Source of the DNA: Tolypeutes matacus
Taxonomy: Eukaryota; Chordata; Mammalia; Cingulata; Chlamyphoridae
Assembly: GCA_026826555.1 (NCBI GenBank)
Contig: JAKSZT010017954.1
Location: 1,295,336-1,359,335, forward strand
DNA length: 64,000 bases
Direction: 5' to 3'
Shown piece after piece: positions 10,470 through 21,479 of this stretch. The position numbers were made by a program, and so were the translations under genes. Numbering within the stretch: the stretch's first letter is position 1; each line of letters starts with the position of its first letter. The notes beneath the pieces were generated by a model, which was not told the DNA's origin, searched no databases, and saw only the letters and a program-made list of their open reading frames with translations.

Positions 10470-10860
10470 CCGAGGCCCTTCCTCCCCCTCTCCCCTTCTT
10501 GGTCCCGTCCCCGCGGACGCAGAGGCCGGAGGATCCAGGACCGAGCCAGGGGACAGGGGACGAGCCGCTTCCCCCGGGCGGCGCTAGATGGCGCCGCTCT
10601 AACGAGGATCGGGCCGGACCGGCCGGGCCGCGCAGCTAGGGCCTGAGAGTGGGGACGCGGAGCCCACCCGCCCACCGCGCCGCCCGCCCCCGGGTCCACG
10701 CCCCTCCCGGCGCCCGTCCCGAAGCCCCTCCAAGCCCCGGGTTCGCCCTGGGGCTCATACCACACACACCCTGGGGCCTCCTATCCCACCGCACCCCACC
10801 TACCCCGCCCCCACTTAGCCTCTGCGCGCGCGACACCTGGAGCTGCCCCTCGGGGCCCAG
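10470..10860. promoter_or_regulatory. CpG island with a CTCF-like site; no associated gene seen
   Basis: Dense CpGs over roughly 390 bp with very high GC, e.g. 'cgggccggaccggccgggccgcgcagc' near 10609-10635 and 'ctgcgcgcgcgacacc' near 10820. At 10581-10595 the sequence gcgctagatggcgcc fits 12 of 14 positions of the usual CTCF core (CCASYAGRKGGCRS). Such islands usually mark promoters or active regulatory DNA. No TATA box, coding first exon or clear splice donor was identified, so direction of transcription is unknown. Confidence 0.7.
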
Positions 10861-11410
10861 CGCAGAGGGAGATAAACAGAGAAGTTGATGAGGGAGAAGA
10901 GCCAGAGGGCTGCCTCTGCCCCACCCAGGCCTGGCCTTACTCTCCCCCAGCCGTGGTTTCCTTGTGTATAAAACCTGATGGTGTCCCTTGGGGCAACTGA
11001 GATCAGTGCGGAGCTCCTAGCACAAGGCATGGCACAGACTGGGTGTCCGTAAGGGACGGTGCCTCGGTTTCCCTTTTATGTCCCCCCAGGATTTCACCTC
11101 ACCATTGCCTTTGCCTCCTCAGTTTCTCACTCCTTCCCTCACAGGAAGTACAGACTGCAGCTAGAAGCTTCTACTGAGCAGCCACCTGTACCCACGCTTC
11201 CACCCCCAGAATAAAAAACCCATGTTCTTCCTTGGCCAGACTGCCCCCCCACCCCAATCCAGAGAGGCAGAAGAGGCCCGTAGATGCCCCCATTCACCGA
11301 ACTCCTCCAGAGGGCTGAGTTTCCGTCTGTCTGGATGGTCCACCCCCACCCGCATTGCCAGGCTCCTGTGGACAGAGGTACCCCATCCACTCTGTGGCTG
11401 GGCATAGAAA
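10861..11410. other. Mostly unique sequence, one possible MIR trace
   Basis: About 10955-11045 has a weak MIR-like 3' pattern ('gtttccttgtgtataaaacctgatggtg', 'ctcctagcacaaggcatggcac'). The rest is unassigned. Confidence 0.4.
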
Positions 11411-11650
11411 GGGGGGCCCAGTAAGTACTCAATAAATGCTTGCTAATTCCATTCATGTGAGAGTAGGCGCTAACAAAGTATATTAACCCTACTCTGTGCA
11501 GGGGCTTCTTTAATTTAATCCTTACAGCAATTCTGAGGTGATGCTTGCGTGGAAACCGAGGCTCAGAAAGCCGGAGGCCGCACACAGCGTCGATGGCAGA
11601 GCCCAGGTCGGAGCCCAGGTCTGCCTAAGGTCAACACCAGCGCCCTGCCA
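11411..11650 (-). repeat. MIR SINE, antisense
   Basis: 'agtactcaataaatgcttgctaatt' begins the reverse complement of the MIR 3' end. It continues through 'tctttaatttaatccttacagcaattctgaggtg', 'ggaaaccgaggctcagaaag' and 'gatggcagagcccagg'. Most of the element is present. Confidence 0.85.
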
Positions 11651-11814
11651 TGCCTTGGGGTGCTCCAGGCTGGTCAGCTGTGAGAGCCCTGCTTCACAGG
11701 GGATCCGGAGTCTGTCTAGAATTGAGCCAGCCCTCGGTATCATTGACACGCTCCCGCTCCCCCTCCCCCTGACTCTCCCCTGTCTTCACACCCACCGCCT
11801 GGCCTCTGGAGGGG

Positions 11815-11905
11815 CTCATCCTCCTGCCAGGAAAGATGTCTTCCCCAGTCCATCCTTCAGGGCCTCGCTCCAGCATCACCTCCTGCAGGAAGCCTTCCAT
11901 GCCTG
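11815..11905 (+). repeat. L2 LINE 3' fragment
   Basis: 'catccttcagggcctcgctccagcatcacctcctgcaggaagccttccatgcc' is the characteristic L2 3' segment in forward orientation. The flanking stretch to 12074 is unassigned. Confidence 0.7.
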
Positions 11906-12074
11906 TGCCCACAGGTGAAGAGTTCAGCTGGGGCCTCCAAGAGCAGGCAATCCTCGGCCTCAGGAAACACGGGCTTCAGAGCCTCCCTCAGTCCCTGGCT
12001 CAGATACACTGTGGCTCAGCCAGCTGTCAGGGGCCAGCTGAGAACATGCCGTCCCCATGATGTCTTTCCATCCT

Positions 12075-12205
12075 GAACTCCCAACTTATAAAGAAGCTTC
12101 TAGAAGGGCATCTAGGGCAGATGATGAAACTACAGCCTAGAAAGACCAAGTGACCAGCTCAAAGTCACACAACAAACCAGAGGCAGAGATTAGATACAAA
12201 TCAAG
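12075..12205 (-). repeat. MIR SINE, antisense
   Basis: 'gatgatgaaactacagcctagaaagaccaagtgaccagctcaaagtcacacaacaaaccagaggcagagattag' is the reverse complement of the MIR core. Confidence 0.75.
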
Positions 12206-13204
12206 ATCCCTTGTTGGGGGGGTAGGGGGTAGACCAAAAGGGATTAATTTAAAACACACAAATACATTCAAGGGGCAGGACAAAGTGGAGCCATGGAATG
12301 TGGCTGGGAGAGGGGTGACTGCTGCTGGCAACGCCCTGCACTGGGCACCGCATGTCTGAGAACAGCCCCAGACGCCACCCCCAGCACCCCGCTAACCACT
12401 GCCCTTTTGCAGGCACATGCTGTCTGCCAGCCCTCCACAGTCTGGAATCACCCAGCTTGTGTAACTGAAAGTTCTGCCCTCCCGTCATCAGGGCAATGTC
12501 ACCCATGACAAATGCCCCCAAAAGCCTGGGGGTCACCTGGGCTGGGTCAGATGCAGCCAGCTAGGGGGCCCCAAAAGCCCACTAGCATCCATCCCCTGAA
12601 TGGACATTCTGGAAGGTGCCTCCGTGATGGCATCCTGGAGGGGGGCTTGGGCTGGGGTGGGCTGCCCCTGTCCCTAAGCACCCCTTTGGCCTTCATCAGT
12701 ATGAGGTTGCATTGGGTAGGTGCATTCGAAACGCAGAAACACGACTTCTTTCTTCCTTTTTCTCTGAGAGCCAGTTGTTTGCCTGCAGGAGCCGGGAAGC
12801 AGCGCATTCCCCCTCCCAGACAGGGCGGCCCCTCTGGTGCCCCCCGGCGCTGGGCTGCACAGAGGCAGGCCGCAACATCTGCTCTTCCACTTGCTCTCTT
12901 TCTCCCTTCCCTCCCGCGAGCATGGGAAACCGCGCTGATCCCCCCTCTCCTCCGTCTTTACATCTGCCAGGAGCATGTCTGGTCCCAGAGTGTCCCTGGA
13001 GGAGACGATATTTAACAGTCACCTCCGGGCTTCCGATGCATCAATAAGCAGGCGGAGGGGTTGCGAGGTTCAACACAGGGGAAAAGCAGCAGCCAGCCCC
13101 AAGCCGCCCTGAGAATCCACGTGTACCACCCCGGTGAGAGCAGAGCTGACCAGCCGGTGGGGTGGGGAGGCAGGGCCATCACTAACTCAGGCGGCACCCG
13201 CATG
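12206..13204. other. Unique non-coding sequence
   Basis: No repeat recognised. Many overlapping short frames but no domain. A moderately CpG-containing patch lies at about 12780-12940. Confidence 0.45.
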
Positions 13205-13505
13205 GCATTGGCCTAATTTGGACATGGACTTGGGGAAAGCTGGCCTTAGCACTCTAAGGGGAAAAAAAAGCTTTACTAAGCTATAACCAGGACTGCAATG
13301 GAGATGCTTAACCTACTTAAGAAACCTGATCATTTTAAAGCACTTTTAATGCATCCATTTAGGCACACCCAAAACTGATACCCTGATGACAAACTTCCCT
13401 TTGTTCCTTGAAGCTGACACCCTCCCTCTCAGCACCCAGCAGTCAGAATCACTGCCCACACTGAGCAGTAGTAAAACTCCCTTTGCAGAAAATTCAGCCA
13501 AACCT
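13205..13505. promoter_or_regulatory. Putative conserved non-coding element
   Basis: AT-richer, repeat-free island with clustered homeodomain- and MEF2-like stretches: 'cattggcctaatttgg', 'agctttactaagctataacc' and 'cacttttaatgcatccatttagg' (about 13343-13365). Conservation is inferred from texture only. Confidence 0.3.
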
Positions 13506-13829
13506 CAGGCCAGCCAGCCAGGTTTGCTCTCTTTCAGTTAGCAAGACTTACTAAAAGGCAGCTCTGGCCAAGGCCTGTTGATTCCAGACACTCAGATCTT
13601 TTCTGTGTCACGCTGGCCTCCCTGCCCGCATCTGTGGACATCGCCGGATTGTCCGAGCTCGGGCTGTGTCTAACTAACTTTCCTCGCAAGTCTAACTTGA
13701 CTTCACTTCGTTGCTGCGCGGTCAACATTTGAGCCATGAGTGTTGACTCGACCTGCTCACGCCCCAAGCAAGTAGATGGCAGGGGTCCTGGTGGGGGTAG
13801 GGGACAGCCAGTAAGCGCCTGCTCTGGAC

Positions 13830-14205
13830 TAGATCAGTGGCTTTTAATGGTTTTTCATCAGTAGAACTCTTTTTCTTTATTTTTTGTGTTTTTTTTTTTT
13901 TGTTTTGTCTAGAACTCTTTTTAAAAAAATGAAATTGTAGCTCTCTGACTCTCTCTCTCTCTTGCCTCCGGACCCCTGTGCTGGCCTTCTTCACCCCCGC
14001 TTGATCAATACACAAGTAAAACCTGGGCATTTATAATCTATAACTACTGCTCAGTGTGGGCAGTGATTCTGTAATCTATAAATCGGTCCTCTTTATCACT
14101 TATCAGCCCCTTCCTCTCTACCTGGGACCTATGATCTGTTATTTTCTCCCATTTCTCTTCCCTTAATAAATTACTGGCCTAATAAAAAAAAAAAAAAGTG
14201 AACTC
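13830..14205 (+). repeat. Ancient repeat or retrocopy remnant ending in A-tract
   Basis: A T-rich stretch (13858-13930) in which 'agaactcttttt' occurs twice is followed by about 270 bp ending 'cttaataaattactggcctaat' and 13 A residues (about 14183-14195). An AATAAA-type signal a short distance before a pure A-tract is what a reverse-transcribed RNA 3' end looks like; an LTR is also possible. Family not recognised. Confidence 0.4.
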
Positions 14206-14820
14206 GTAGGCTAGGCCCCAAGATATAAAACAGATGAGACCAGAGTGGCTCTGGCTAAAGGGCTCTGAGCAGCCAAGCCCCAGGGGGACCTCCCCAGGAT
14301 CTTCGAGCTCCAAAACTTTGGTTTCCACTGGGGTCTCTTCCTGCCTGAATCTGAGAACCAGGTTTAGAAGTCACTCCAGCCCGGGGATGTAAGAAAATAC
14401 AAGAAACCCAACTGGTAGTGACAATACAACGTCAGAACACTACCTCTTGGGCTCCTCCCTTATTTGCTTCATCCTTATTCTCTCCCTGGAGATCTCCAGA
14501 TGAATCCTATTTGCCCCCTTCCATGCTCGGGTCCCTATAGTGATGGTGTCCCTGGTTACAGCCTCCGCCACACCAACATCTGGGACACCGAGACCTGCTG
14601 AAGCTCCCACTACCACCGCCACCACCCAGGACACAAGACAGACTGGGCCGAAGAGTCAATTCCCGAGACCGCCCAAGTGACACTCAGGCTGAGGGCAGCG
14701 GGGTACAGGACAAAACTGCTGCCCGTGTGGAGTGTGAGATGGGTGTGGGCGAGGAAACAGCTCCAGCCCAAAGCCAGACGTGCACCATGAGGGCAGGAGG
14801 GATACTTAGAGGCACACAGG
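14206..14820. other. Unique non-coding sequence
   Basis: No repeat recognised. A 64-codon minus frame (14440-14634) has no identifiable domain; '(ccaccac)' runs near 14611-14628 give it valine/alanine bias. Confidence 0.4.
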
Positions 14821-14990
14821 AAGAGCCTAACTCAACCTGAGGGTCAGAGAAGGCTTCCTGGAGGAAGTGGCCTCAGAGCTGATACCTGGAGAGTTAGCCA
14901 GAAGGGGGTCCCGCCAGAGGGAACAGTATGTGCAAAGGCCCGGAGGCAAGCAAGGGGTGGGAGTTGGAGGCCCTGTGGGAGGAGTGTGGG
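14821..14990 (-). repeat. L2 LINE fragment, antisense
   Basis: 'gggtcagagaaggcttcctggaggaagtggcctcagagctgatacctggagagttagccag' and 'agagggaacagtatgtgcaaaggcccggaggc' are the reverse complement of the L2 3' region. Confidence 0.75.
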
Positions 14991-15699
14991 AGGCGGGGTT
15001 TGGTGTGGTTTGGGGTGCAGAGGGCAAAGCAAAGGGCCAGGCTAAGCTGAGGCTAGCTAGAGGCCTGCAGGGAGCATGGGCTGGTAGCCCAGGGGAGGGC
15101 GATGACCAGCCTTCATCTGGAACCAGCCTCTGTGGTCAAGGATGCACTCCCGTGGGGCCCCAGCTATGAGACTCTGGTGGCTGCACTGGTCCCCGTGTGC
15201 CTCAAGACCAGGACCCGGAAAGCAGCAGAGGATCTGGACAAGGCCCTCGCTGCCCACCCCCTCTGTGCTGCCAGTGGAAGCAGGTCTTGGGGTTCACTCT
15301 GCTCTTACAGCAGGCCTGCCCTGGACCTTGGCCACAGATCCCTGGGGTGGAGCCTAAGGCATGTCCTCCCCGGCTTGGACTAGAAATGTTCCTCGCAGAC
15401 CCAACTGGCCCGAGGGACCATGGACCAGGTCCTGCGTGGTTGGGACCCTTCCAGATGACTTCTAGCAGCCTGCACTTGGTACCAGGGTGCCCATGTTTCC
15501 TGGCAATGGTGACATGGTCCAGAGGCCACCCACCTGCTGCCATGGTGCCCACGTCATGGGAGCATGCAGAAGGCCTTTCTGCCGGGCCACAGCTCCAGGA
15601 AACCTTGTCGGGTTCCCCCGCAGCTGCTTGGTTCTCCCCCTAGGAATTCAATTGTCAGGCCCAGCAAACGGCCCTTGGGGCAGGCAAGAATCGTAACAG
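14991..15699. other. Unique GC-rich non-coding sequence
   Basis: No repeat or gene recognised. Several frames of 70-150 codons overlap in all phases, which argues against coding. Confidence 0.45.
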
Positions 15700-15935
15700 T
15701 ATGTATTGATTATCGATTGATATATTATCGATTGGTTATTTATTGGTTGAGCGCATGGTACCAATCACTATACTGTTTCACCAGTTTTATCTCATTCAAT
15801 CCTCATAACCACCAAGGTTCTATATAATCCCCATTTGAGAGATAAGGAAATGGAGGCACAAAAAGCTCAGGTCGCTTGCCTGAGGTCACAAAAATACCTG
15901 GGGCTGGGATTTGAACCCAGGCAGCTCCAAACCTA
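15700..15935 (-). repeat. MIR SINE, antisense, near full length
   Basis: 'gagcgcatggtaccaatcactatactgtttcaccagttttatctcattcaatcctcataaccacc', 'ccccatttgagagataaggaaatggaggca' and 'ctgaggtcacaaa...gggatttgaacccaggcagctcc' follow the MIR reverse complement from its 3' end to the B-box. The 5' part begins with a small reiteration of 'attgattatcgattg'. Confidence 0.9.
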
Positions 15936-16999
15936 CTATGTTCTGCCTCTCATTTCCTTGCCCCTGGGAACCTCTTGTTTCCACTTGACTTTGATGCCCT
16001 TCTTTATTTTTCATCCTATTGTCTATATGAATCTCTGCCTCATGAAATCTTTTTCAGAACAAAGTAGATACAACTGACCAGACAAAGAAATACATCTAAA
16101 AGCCACTCGGCTGCTCCTTCAAAGCACTGACCCATCCTCCTCCAACCAAATCTTGTGCCTTGAGGCCCAGGGTGACCGAATTCCAGGAGGCTCCTGGCTT
16201 CTTATGCAAACGAGCCCCCGCAGGCCTGACCACCAGCTCAGGCATAAACCCAGATCTGCTGTCATCTAAGGGGACAAGGCTTCCTGCCCCAAGTCATTCC
16301 ATCATTCATTCATTCATTTGTTTGGCAAATGGCTGGTCTGAGGCTCCTGACTGGGGTCGCCTCTCCAGCTCACCTGTGGCCAGAGCAGCTGATGGATGGT
16401 CCCCTGGAGGGAAATTCCCTGCTCTCCCTGGCCCTCCTCACCTTCTCAGGTAGCCCTGGGCCTGACCTGCCGACAGGGCCTCAGCCTCACCACACACCAT
16501 GCTAAGGCTCCCTAGAGTGGCGGCAAGCCACTTCCTCTTCAAAGCTGTCCCAGGCCTCTGGGGACCTGTACCGAAGCTCTTGGGTCTTGGAGAGGTTTTG
16601 AGGCATCCCTATCTCTCGCCCCCCTTCTCTACCTCTCCCTGGCCCTCCTTTCCCAGGATAAGAAGCAGTGGGTGGATGGACACCTCCATTTCTCCTTCAT
16701 GCCAACAGGTGGGCAGGCAGGCTCCTTGGTCCCGCAGGGCTCCCAAACCTGGGGGAGACTCGATGACAACAGGATGTCAGGTTTCCTGATGCCCTGTCCC
16801 CTTGGGACAGTGGAGAACAAAGGCAGTGTGAGGGGCCCCTGGTTCTCACCGTGGGTCCCCCAGCTGTGATTCTGCCCCAGACCCTGCTGGTCCATGAACT
16901 GCCCTAGCTCTGAGAGCTGTCAGCCCCCCTCATGGGACAGAAGAGCACCTCGTGGGGCTGAGAGGTGGGGGAAAGAGTGGTGCGTTATTGGGTACTTCT
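15936..16999. other. Unique non-coding sequence
   Basis: Contains a short (attc)n tract at about 16298-16320. Otherwise no repeat or gene recognised. Confidence 0.45.
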
Positions 17000-17230
17000 T
17001 CTTAAGTCTGTGATAAGCTCCTTCTATTAGACTATAGATCTCGTCACATAAAATAGATTTGTGGACTTACAGCCAGGGAGAGCCGCATTCCTGAACTGCG
17101 GAAATGGCTCATTTTTTTCCCCTCTTCCATGGGTAACGGATGGTCATGAATTTTTCACCCAAATGTCGCCACTAAAGATGTCACCGGCCTCCCTCCCCTG
17201 GAGATTTTATGATCTTGCTTTAATGGGGTG
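17000..17230. promoter_or_regulatory. Putative conserved non-coding element
   Basis: Repeat-free, AT-richer than its flanks, with isolated CpGs ('ctcgtcacataaaatagatttg', 'gggtaacggatggtcatgaatttttcacccaaatgtcgcc'). Function is inferred; no protein frame is supported. Confidence 0.3.
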
Positions 17231-17339
17231 GGGGCGGGGGGCAAGGGGAGAAGGGAACGGCCACGTCCTGGAGCTAGAAAGGGAATGCTGAATGGGGCTG
17301 GGGGTTCAGAGGCTGGGGTTTGAAGTCCAGCCACTGGCC

Positions 17340-17540
17340 GCAGCTCTGTTTATTGAGCATTTACTGTGTGGGCAACACCGAGCCAAGGACTTTACATCCA
17401 CCATCTCGTTTAATCTTCCCAACAACCTCGGGGAGGGAGTAACAGATGGGCTGGGACTCGGAAAGGCTGGGGAACTCGCCCAAGGTCACAGAGCTTATTA
17501 AAGCAGCAGAACCAGGGGCAAGCCCAGCTCCATAGGGCTC
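17340..17540 (-). repeat. MIR SINE, antisense
   Basis: 'tttattgagcatttactgtgtgggcaacaccgagcc', 'aggactttacatccaccatctcgtttaatcttcccaacaacctc' and 'gaactcgcccaaggtcacagagctta' are the MIR reverse complement. Confidence 0.9.
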
Positions 17541-17757
17541 CGAACCTGCACTGTTCATAGCTGAGGTTTACCGCCTCCGCCAGAGGCTCAACAGTGACCT
17601 TGAGAAGGCTGCCCGCCCTCTCTGGCTCAGGATCTAGATAAGAAAATCAGACAACGTAGGAACCAGCAGGAGCGAGAGGTAAAACATCCCCTTGCATGGG
17701 CACCTGTATGGAAGGATTTGCTTTTTTGCAAGGATCCAGAGTCAAAGTCCCACTCAA

Positions 17758-17948
17758 GGGAAGCGGCTGTGGCTCAATCAGTAGGGCTCCCGTTTACCAT
17801 ATGGGAGGTCCCGGGTTCGGTTCCCGGGGCCTCCTGGTGAAGGCAAGCCCGCCCGCACGGCGTGGTTGGCTGACCCGGCGAGCACAGGCAGCAAGGGGGG
17901 GATAAATGAATAAATAAATAAAATCTTTAAAAAAAAAAAAAAAAAAAA
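17758..17948 (+). repeat. DAS-type SINE with extended tail
   Basis: The head 'gggaagcggctgtggctcaatcagtagggctcc', B-box 'gggttcggttccc' and 'gcctcctggtgaaggcaagcccgcccgcacggcgtgg' body end in 'ataaatgaataaataaataaaatctttaaaa'. A target-site duplication aaagtcccactcaa lies at 17744-17757 and 17949-17962. Confidence 0.95.
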
Positions 17949-17962
17949 AAAGTCCCACTCAA

Positions 17963-18770
17963 TGGAGGAAGAGCCTTTCCTCCTGCAAGGCTAATCTGCA
18001 GTGTCCGAGAATTCTTGGGATGCTAACTTTGGCAAGATAGGTTTCTTTTTGGGGTAACTAGTTAGGAAAACAGCCATTGCTATTTTGGGAGAAGAGATGG
18101 AATTGGGACTGGAAAATGCCACTGTTTCCCTACTATAGGACCATGGCCAGGCTGCTCCCACCCCCTCAGAGAGGGGAAGCTCACACTAGGAGGGATTTCA
18201 TTAGCCCCTGGTCAACACCTGCAACTCCAGAAGAGATGGGACTGGAGGCTCTTCCTCCCCTGGGGAGGGGTGGGCTGACAGGTTGAAAGAGAGGGTTCTG
18301 GGAAACAGAAGGTTGAGAGAGCCATGTGGGGGGGGGAGAGGGGAGGGATGTCCTTGAGATTCAGCCACCTCCCAAAGGCATAGGCCCCACCCACACCCCC
18401 TCCTCCCACTCTGAGCTGCGCCACCCTGGGTACCGCCACCATGGCCCAGTGTGGGCTTGGTCTGCAGAAGGCTGCCACCAAGCAGGAGAGGCTTGGGACC
18501 AGGGGTGCTGCTTCCTGGTCAAAGGAGGGCTGCAGAGCCCCCAGGTAACTAAGCAGAGTCACCGCAGGCCCCCATGAGCCAGAGGGCTTCTCGGATTGCT
18601 GTGGTCAAGATGGGGGCCTGAGGGCCTGGTTCCAGTCTCTGCTCCCCTTACCCCCAGCCCCACCCCAACTCTACCAGGAAGGAAAAGAGAGGGCCCTGCA
18701 GACCTGGAGGGAGCACAGGTGAAGGGCGGGATAAAGGAAATAAGGCTTTAAGCGCAAACACCAGGGAGTC
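17963..18770. other. Unique non-coding sequence
   Basis: No repeat or gene recognised. A purine/G-rich run lies at about 18326-18348. Confidence 0.45.
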
Positions 18771-20012
18771 AGAACTACAGAGGGGCCCTGATCAATATGG
18801 CAGGGCTCTTTCCCCCTATAGGAACTTTAACCAACCAGCAAGAACTGGCAGAAACAACTTTCTAAAAGCTCCAGGAAGCAGTTAAAGAACTGCAGTAACA
18901 GGGCAGGTGCCAAGTAAAGGAAAAGACCATGTAAGAACATGGAACCCCCCTGGGCACCCAGGCTGACCCGTCCTCACACACTCACCAGCTGGGCAGGGAG
19001 CTGGCCCACACTCCCAGTGTCACCCCTGGTCCCGGTTCTGGAGGTGGCAGAGCAACGCTCATGCACAATACTGGGAGCCTGTACGTCTGGTGGCCTGAAG
19101 GACTTGCCTGTGTGCAGAAGGCAGCTCACCTGAGCTCTCCTACAGAGCACTGTGGGAGAGAAGTAAAGTCGTGCTACCCGAGGCAAAGGATTGCAGGGGT
19201 AGGAGGTATGGGGCAATGCCTGGACAGAACTAGGAGGAAGCTGTTTCCTATGGAAAACATTTGTATCCATGTAAATGGGAGAATTCCTAGGGTCACCCAC
19301 GCATGTCAAAGACAAGCCACAGGCCAGAAAGGACCTGGGAGGCCCTTCTTTGGCCTGGAGCTATCCTCCAAAATCATTGTACTGATAAGCCCTGAAGGAC
19401 AGCATTCCCACAGGTCAATCAGCAAAGACTGGGAAAGGTATTTTCTTTCTTTTTTTCTTCTTAGCTCTTGGCATTCAAGGAAAGCTCGGTCTTAACACTA
19501 CCTTGATACAAGCTTAAGGAATAGATGCCTCAGAGTCTAAATTCCAGCGACAACACACTAAAATACTAAAATGTCCAGGTTTCCACAAAAGATTACAAAG
19601 CATACAAAGAAACAGGAAGTGATGCCCTAGGCAAAGGAGAAGATTAAAGCATTAGAAACCATCAGTGAGGAGGACATTCCAAAGACTTTTTAAAAGTGGT
19701 GGTAAATATGCTCAGAGAGCTAAAGGAAAACTTGGACCAAAAAAACGGAAGGAAATCAGGAAAACGATAAAGGAACACAAACAATATCAAGAGAGTGATG
19801 GAAATTATGAAAAGGAACCAAATAGACCTGAAGACCACAGTTACAGAAATGAAAAATTCTCTAGAGGGCCTCAACAGAAGATTGGAGCTGGCAGAAGAAA
19901 GAATCAGTGAACTTGAAGAAAAGACAAAAAGAAAGAGGAAAGAATGAAGATAAGTGAAAAGAGCTTAAGGAGCCTGCAGGACGCCATCAAGTGTACCAAT
20001 AAAAGTGGTAGA
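18771..20012 (+). mobile_element. LINE-1, 5' UTR-like region and decayed ORF1
   Basis: From about 18780 the sequence resembles a mammalian L1 5' region. From about 19645 the translated sequence matches the L1 ORF1 coiled coil, with 'LEGLNRRLELAEERISELEE' readable in frame near 19865-19920. It is broken by stops and frameshifts; the frame at 19665-19910 is only a shifted reading of it. ORF1 is the RNA-binding chaperone of the L1 particle. The element is cut off just after the coiled coil (about 20005); no ORF2 follows directly. It is inactive. Confidence 0.75.
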
Positions 20013-20014
20013 GA

Positions 20015-20104
20015 GCAGAGCAGGTGTAGCTCAGTGGTTGAGCGCCTTCTTCACATGCACAAGGTCCCAGTTTCAATCCCCGGTACCTCCTTTAAAAAAA
20101 GAGG
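20015..20104 (+). repeat. DAS-type SINE, short
   Basis: 'gagcaggtgtagctcagtggttgagcgcc' with B-box 'cagtttcaatccccggtacctcc' and a short A-tail. The A-box 'tagctcagtgg' is close to a canonical tRNA-Ala A-box. It abuts the L1 ORF1 remnant. Confidence 0.85.
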
Positions 20105-20154
20105 GCATATGAAATAATTACCAAGATGGACCACATTCTAGGTCAGGGGTTCTT
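20105..20154 (+). repeat. L1 ORF2 fragment
   Basis: 'aaataattaccaagatggaccacattctaggtca' resembles an L1 ORF2 stretch encoding '..TKMDHILGH..'. It suggests this is L1 continuing on the same strand as the ORF1 remnant, with intervening material lost. Confidence 0.5.
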
Positions 20155-20497
20155 TTTTTTTTTTTAAGATTTATTTATTTACTTTATCCATTTTAAACCA
20201 CCCCCTTCCCCATTGGCTGTTTTGTGTCCATTCGCTGGGCAATTCTCTGTATCTGTTTCCTGCCATCTCTTCTCATCCTCCTCCTCCAGTCTTCACCAGG
20301 ATTCGATCCTGGAGACCTCCGATGTAGAAGAGAGGTGTTCTGCCACCTGCACCACCTCGGTTCCTGGTTTTCGGAGCTTTTGGAGCATCTCGTCTTGTCT
20401 CTCCCCTGCGTCTCTCTCCTGTTATGTCATCATCTTGCTGCATGGCTCCCGGGGCCTGGTGGCTCACCAGCACACAGAGCCTGGCAGCCCATGCGCC

Positions 20498-20535
<38 letters not shown>

Positions 20536-20747
20536 NNNNNNNNNNNNNNNNNNNNNNNNNNNNNNNNNNNNNNNNNNNNNNNNNNNNNNNNNNNNNNNNN
20601 NNNNNNNNNNNNNNNNNNNNNNNNNNNNNNNNNNNTTTTTTTTTTTTTTTTTTTTTTTTAATTTTACTGGGAGGTCCCGGGGATCGAACCCAGGTCCCTC
20701 AATATGGCAGGCGGATGCCCAACCATTTGAGCCACATCCGCCCCCGT
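20155..20747 (-). repeat. Cluster of antisense DAS-type SINEs spanning a 100-N gap
   Basis: Left of the gap is an antisense SINE: T-tract and 'aagatttatttatttac' tail, a B-box complement 'ggattcgatcctggagacctcc' and a linker with 'tgtcatcatcttgctgcatgg'. It runs into a (TA)n tract at 20501-20535. After 100 Ns (20536-20635) comes a T-tract and a second antisense SINE ('gggaggtcccggggatcgaaccc', 'gccacatccgccccc'). 'ggggttctt' at 20146-20154 and 20748-20756 flanks the cluster and is probably the target duplication of one of the insertions. Confidence 0.85.
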
Positions 20748-20756
20748 GGGGTTCTT

Positions 20757-20890
20757 AACCAGAGGTCCTTTGGGGGTCCATGGAAGGATTCCAGGGGGTC
20801 CGTGAGCTTGAATTGAAAATTCAAAGAAACATTATTCTTGTGGGGACGTGTTGGTGCGGGTGTGATGTATTTATTAAATAATACACAGTG
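20757..20890. repeat. Ancient interspersed repeat, possibly a DNA transposon
   Basis: 'gttcttaaccagaggtcctttgggggtccatggaaggattccagggggtccgtgagcttgaattg' belongs to a known type of mammalian repeat whose consensus begins 'aggggttcttaacctggggtcc'. I cannot name the family with certainty. The SINE cluster is inserted into its start. Confidence 0.5.
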
Positions 20891-21479
20891 TAGTGTGGAC
20901 TTAGTAAGGGGCCCTGGTTTTAGTCCACTTCTTCCCCTCCCCAAATCAGCCTCCATGCTTCTTGTTCTGAAAGATGAAGGGGCTTCTCCAATCCTCACCT
21001 GCACCCTGTGTTTCTCAGGAGCTGCCAAAGCAGCAGCAGCCCCCTCATGACCTGTCCACAGAAGCTGCCAGAGGCTGGGGGGGGGTGTCGGCTGAGCCCA
21101 TGGAATCCTGGGTGGGCCTTGTGGAGGCAAACCCTGGTGGGGGCCCAGGGAGAAAAGACAGGGCAGCCCTTCAGCCCCCCAGGATGTGGATCCTAGAGCG
21201 GAGGTCCGAGGTCTGGACCCTCAGCAGCTCTGCAAAGCCTTCTCCCCAGCTGGAGCCTGTGGACGTGGGCAGCAAGGCCAAGGACTGGGGGACAGCGGGG
21301 AAGAGGAGACAAATCAGGGCCACACCCCTAGAAGAACCTCGGAAAACACTCAGGGACTGGCCAACACTTTACAAGAATCAAACACTTTGCATGTGGCACT
21401 TGAGGACATAGCCAGCCCTATAGATGAGTAAGAAGTATGTTGATTGATGATCAGCCCAAACAAGCCCAAGACAAGTAAA
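20891..21479. other. Unique non-coding sequence
   Basis: No repeat or gene recognised; several overlapping frames, none with a domain. Confidence 0.45.

Noticed and set aside
10094..10765. 181- and 207-codon opposing frames over the CpG island
   Set aside because: Stop codons are rare in CpG-rich DNA; composition is low-complexity P/R/G, both strands are open, and no domain or splice context is visible.
14440..14634. 64-codon minus frame as an exon
   Set aside because: No family, no acceptor/donor pair I trust, and part of it is a CCACCAC run.
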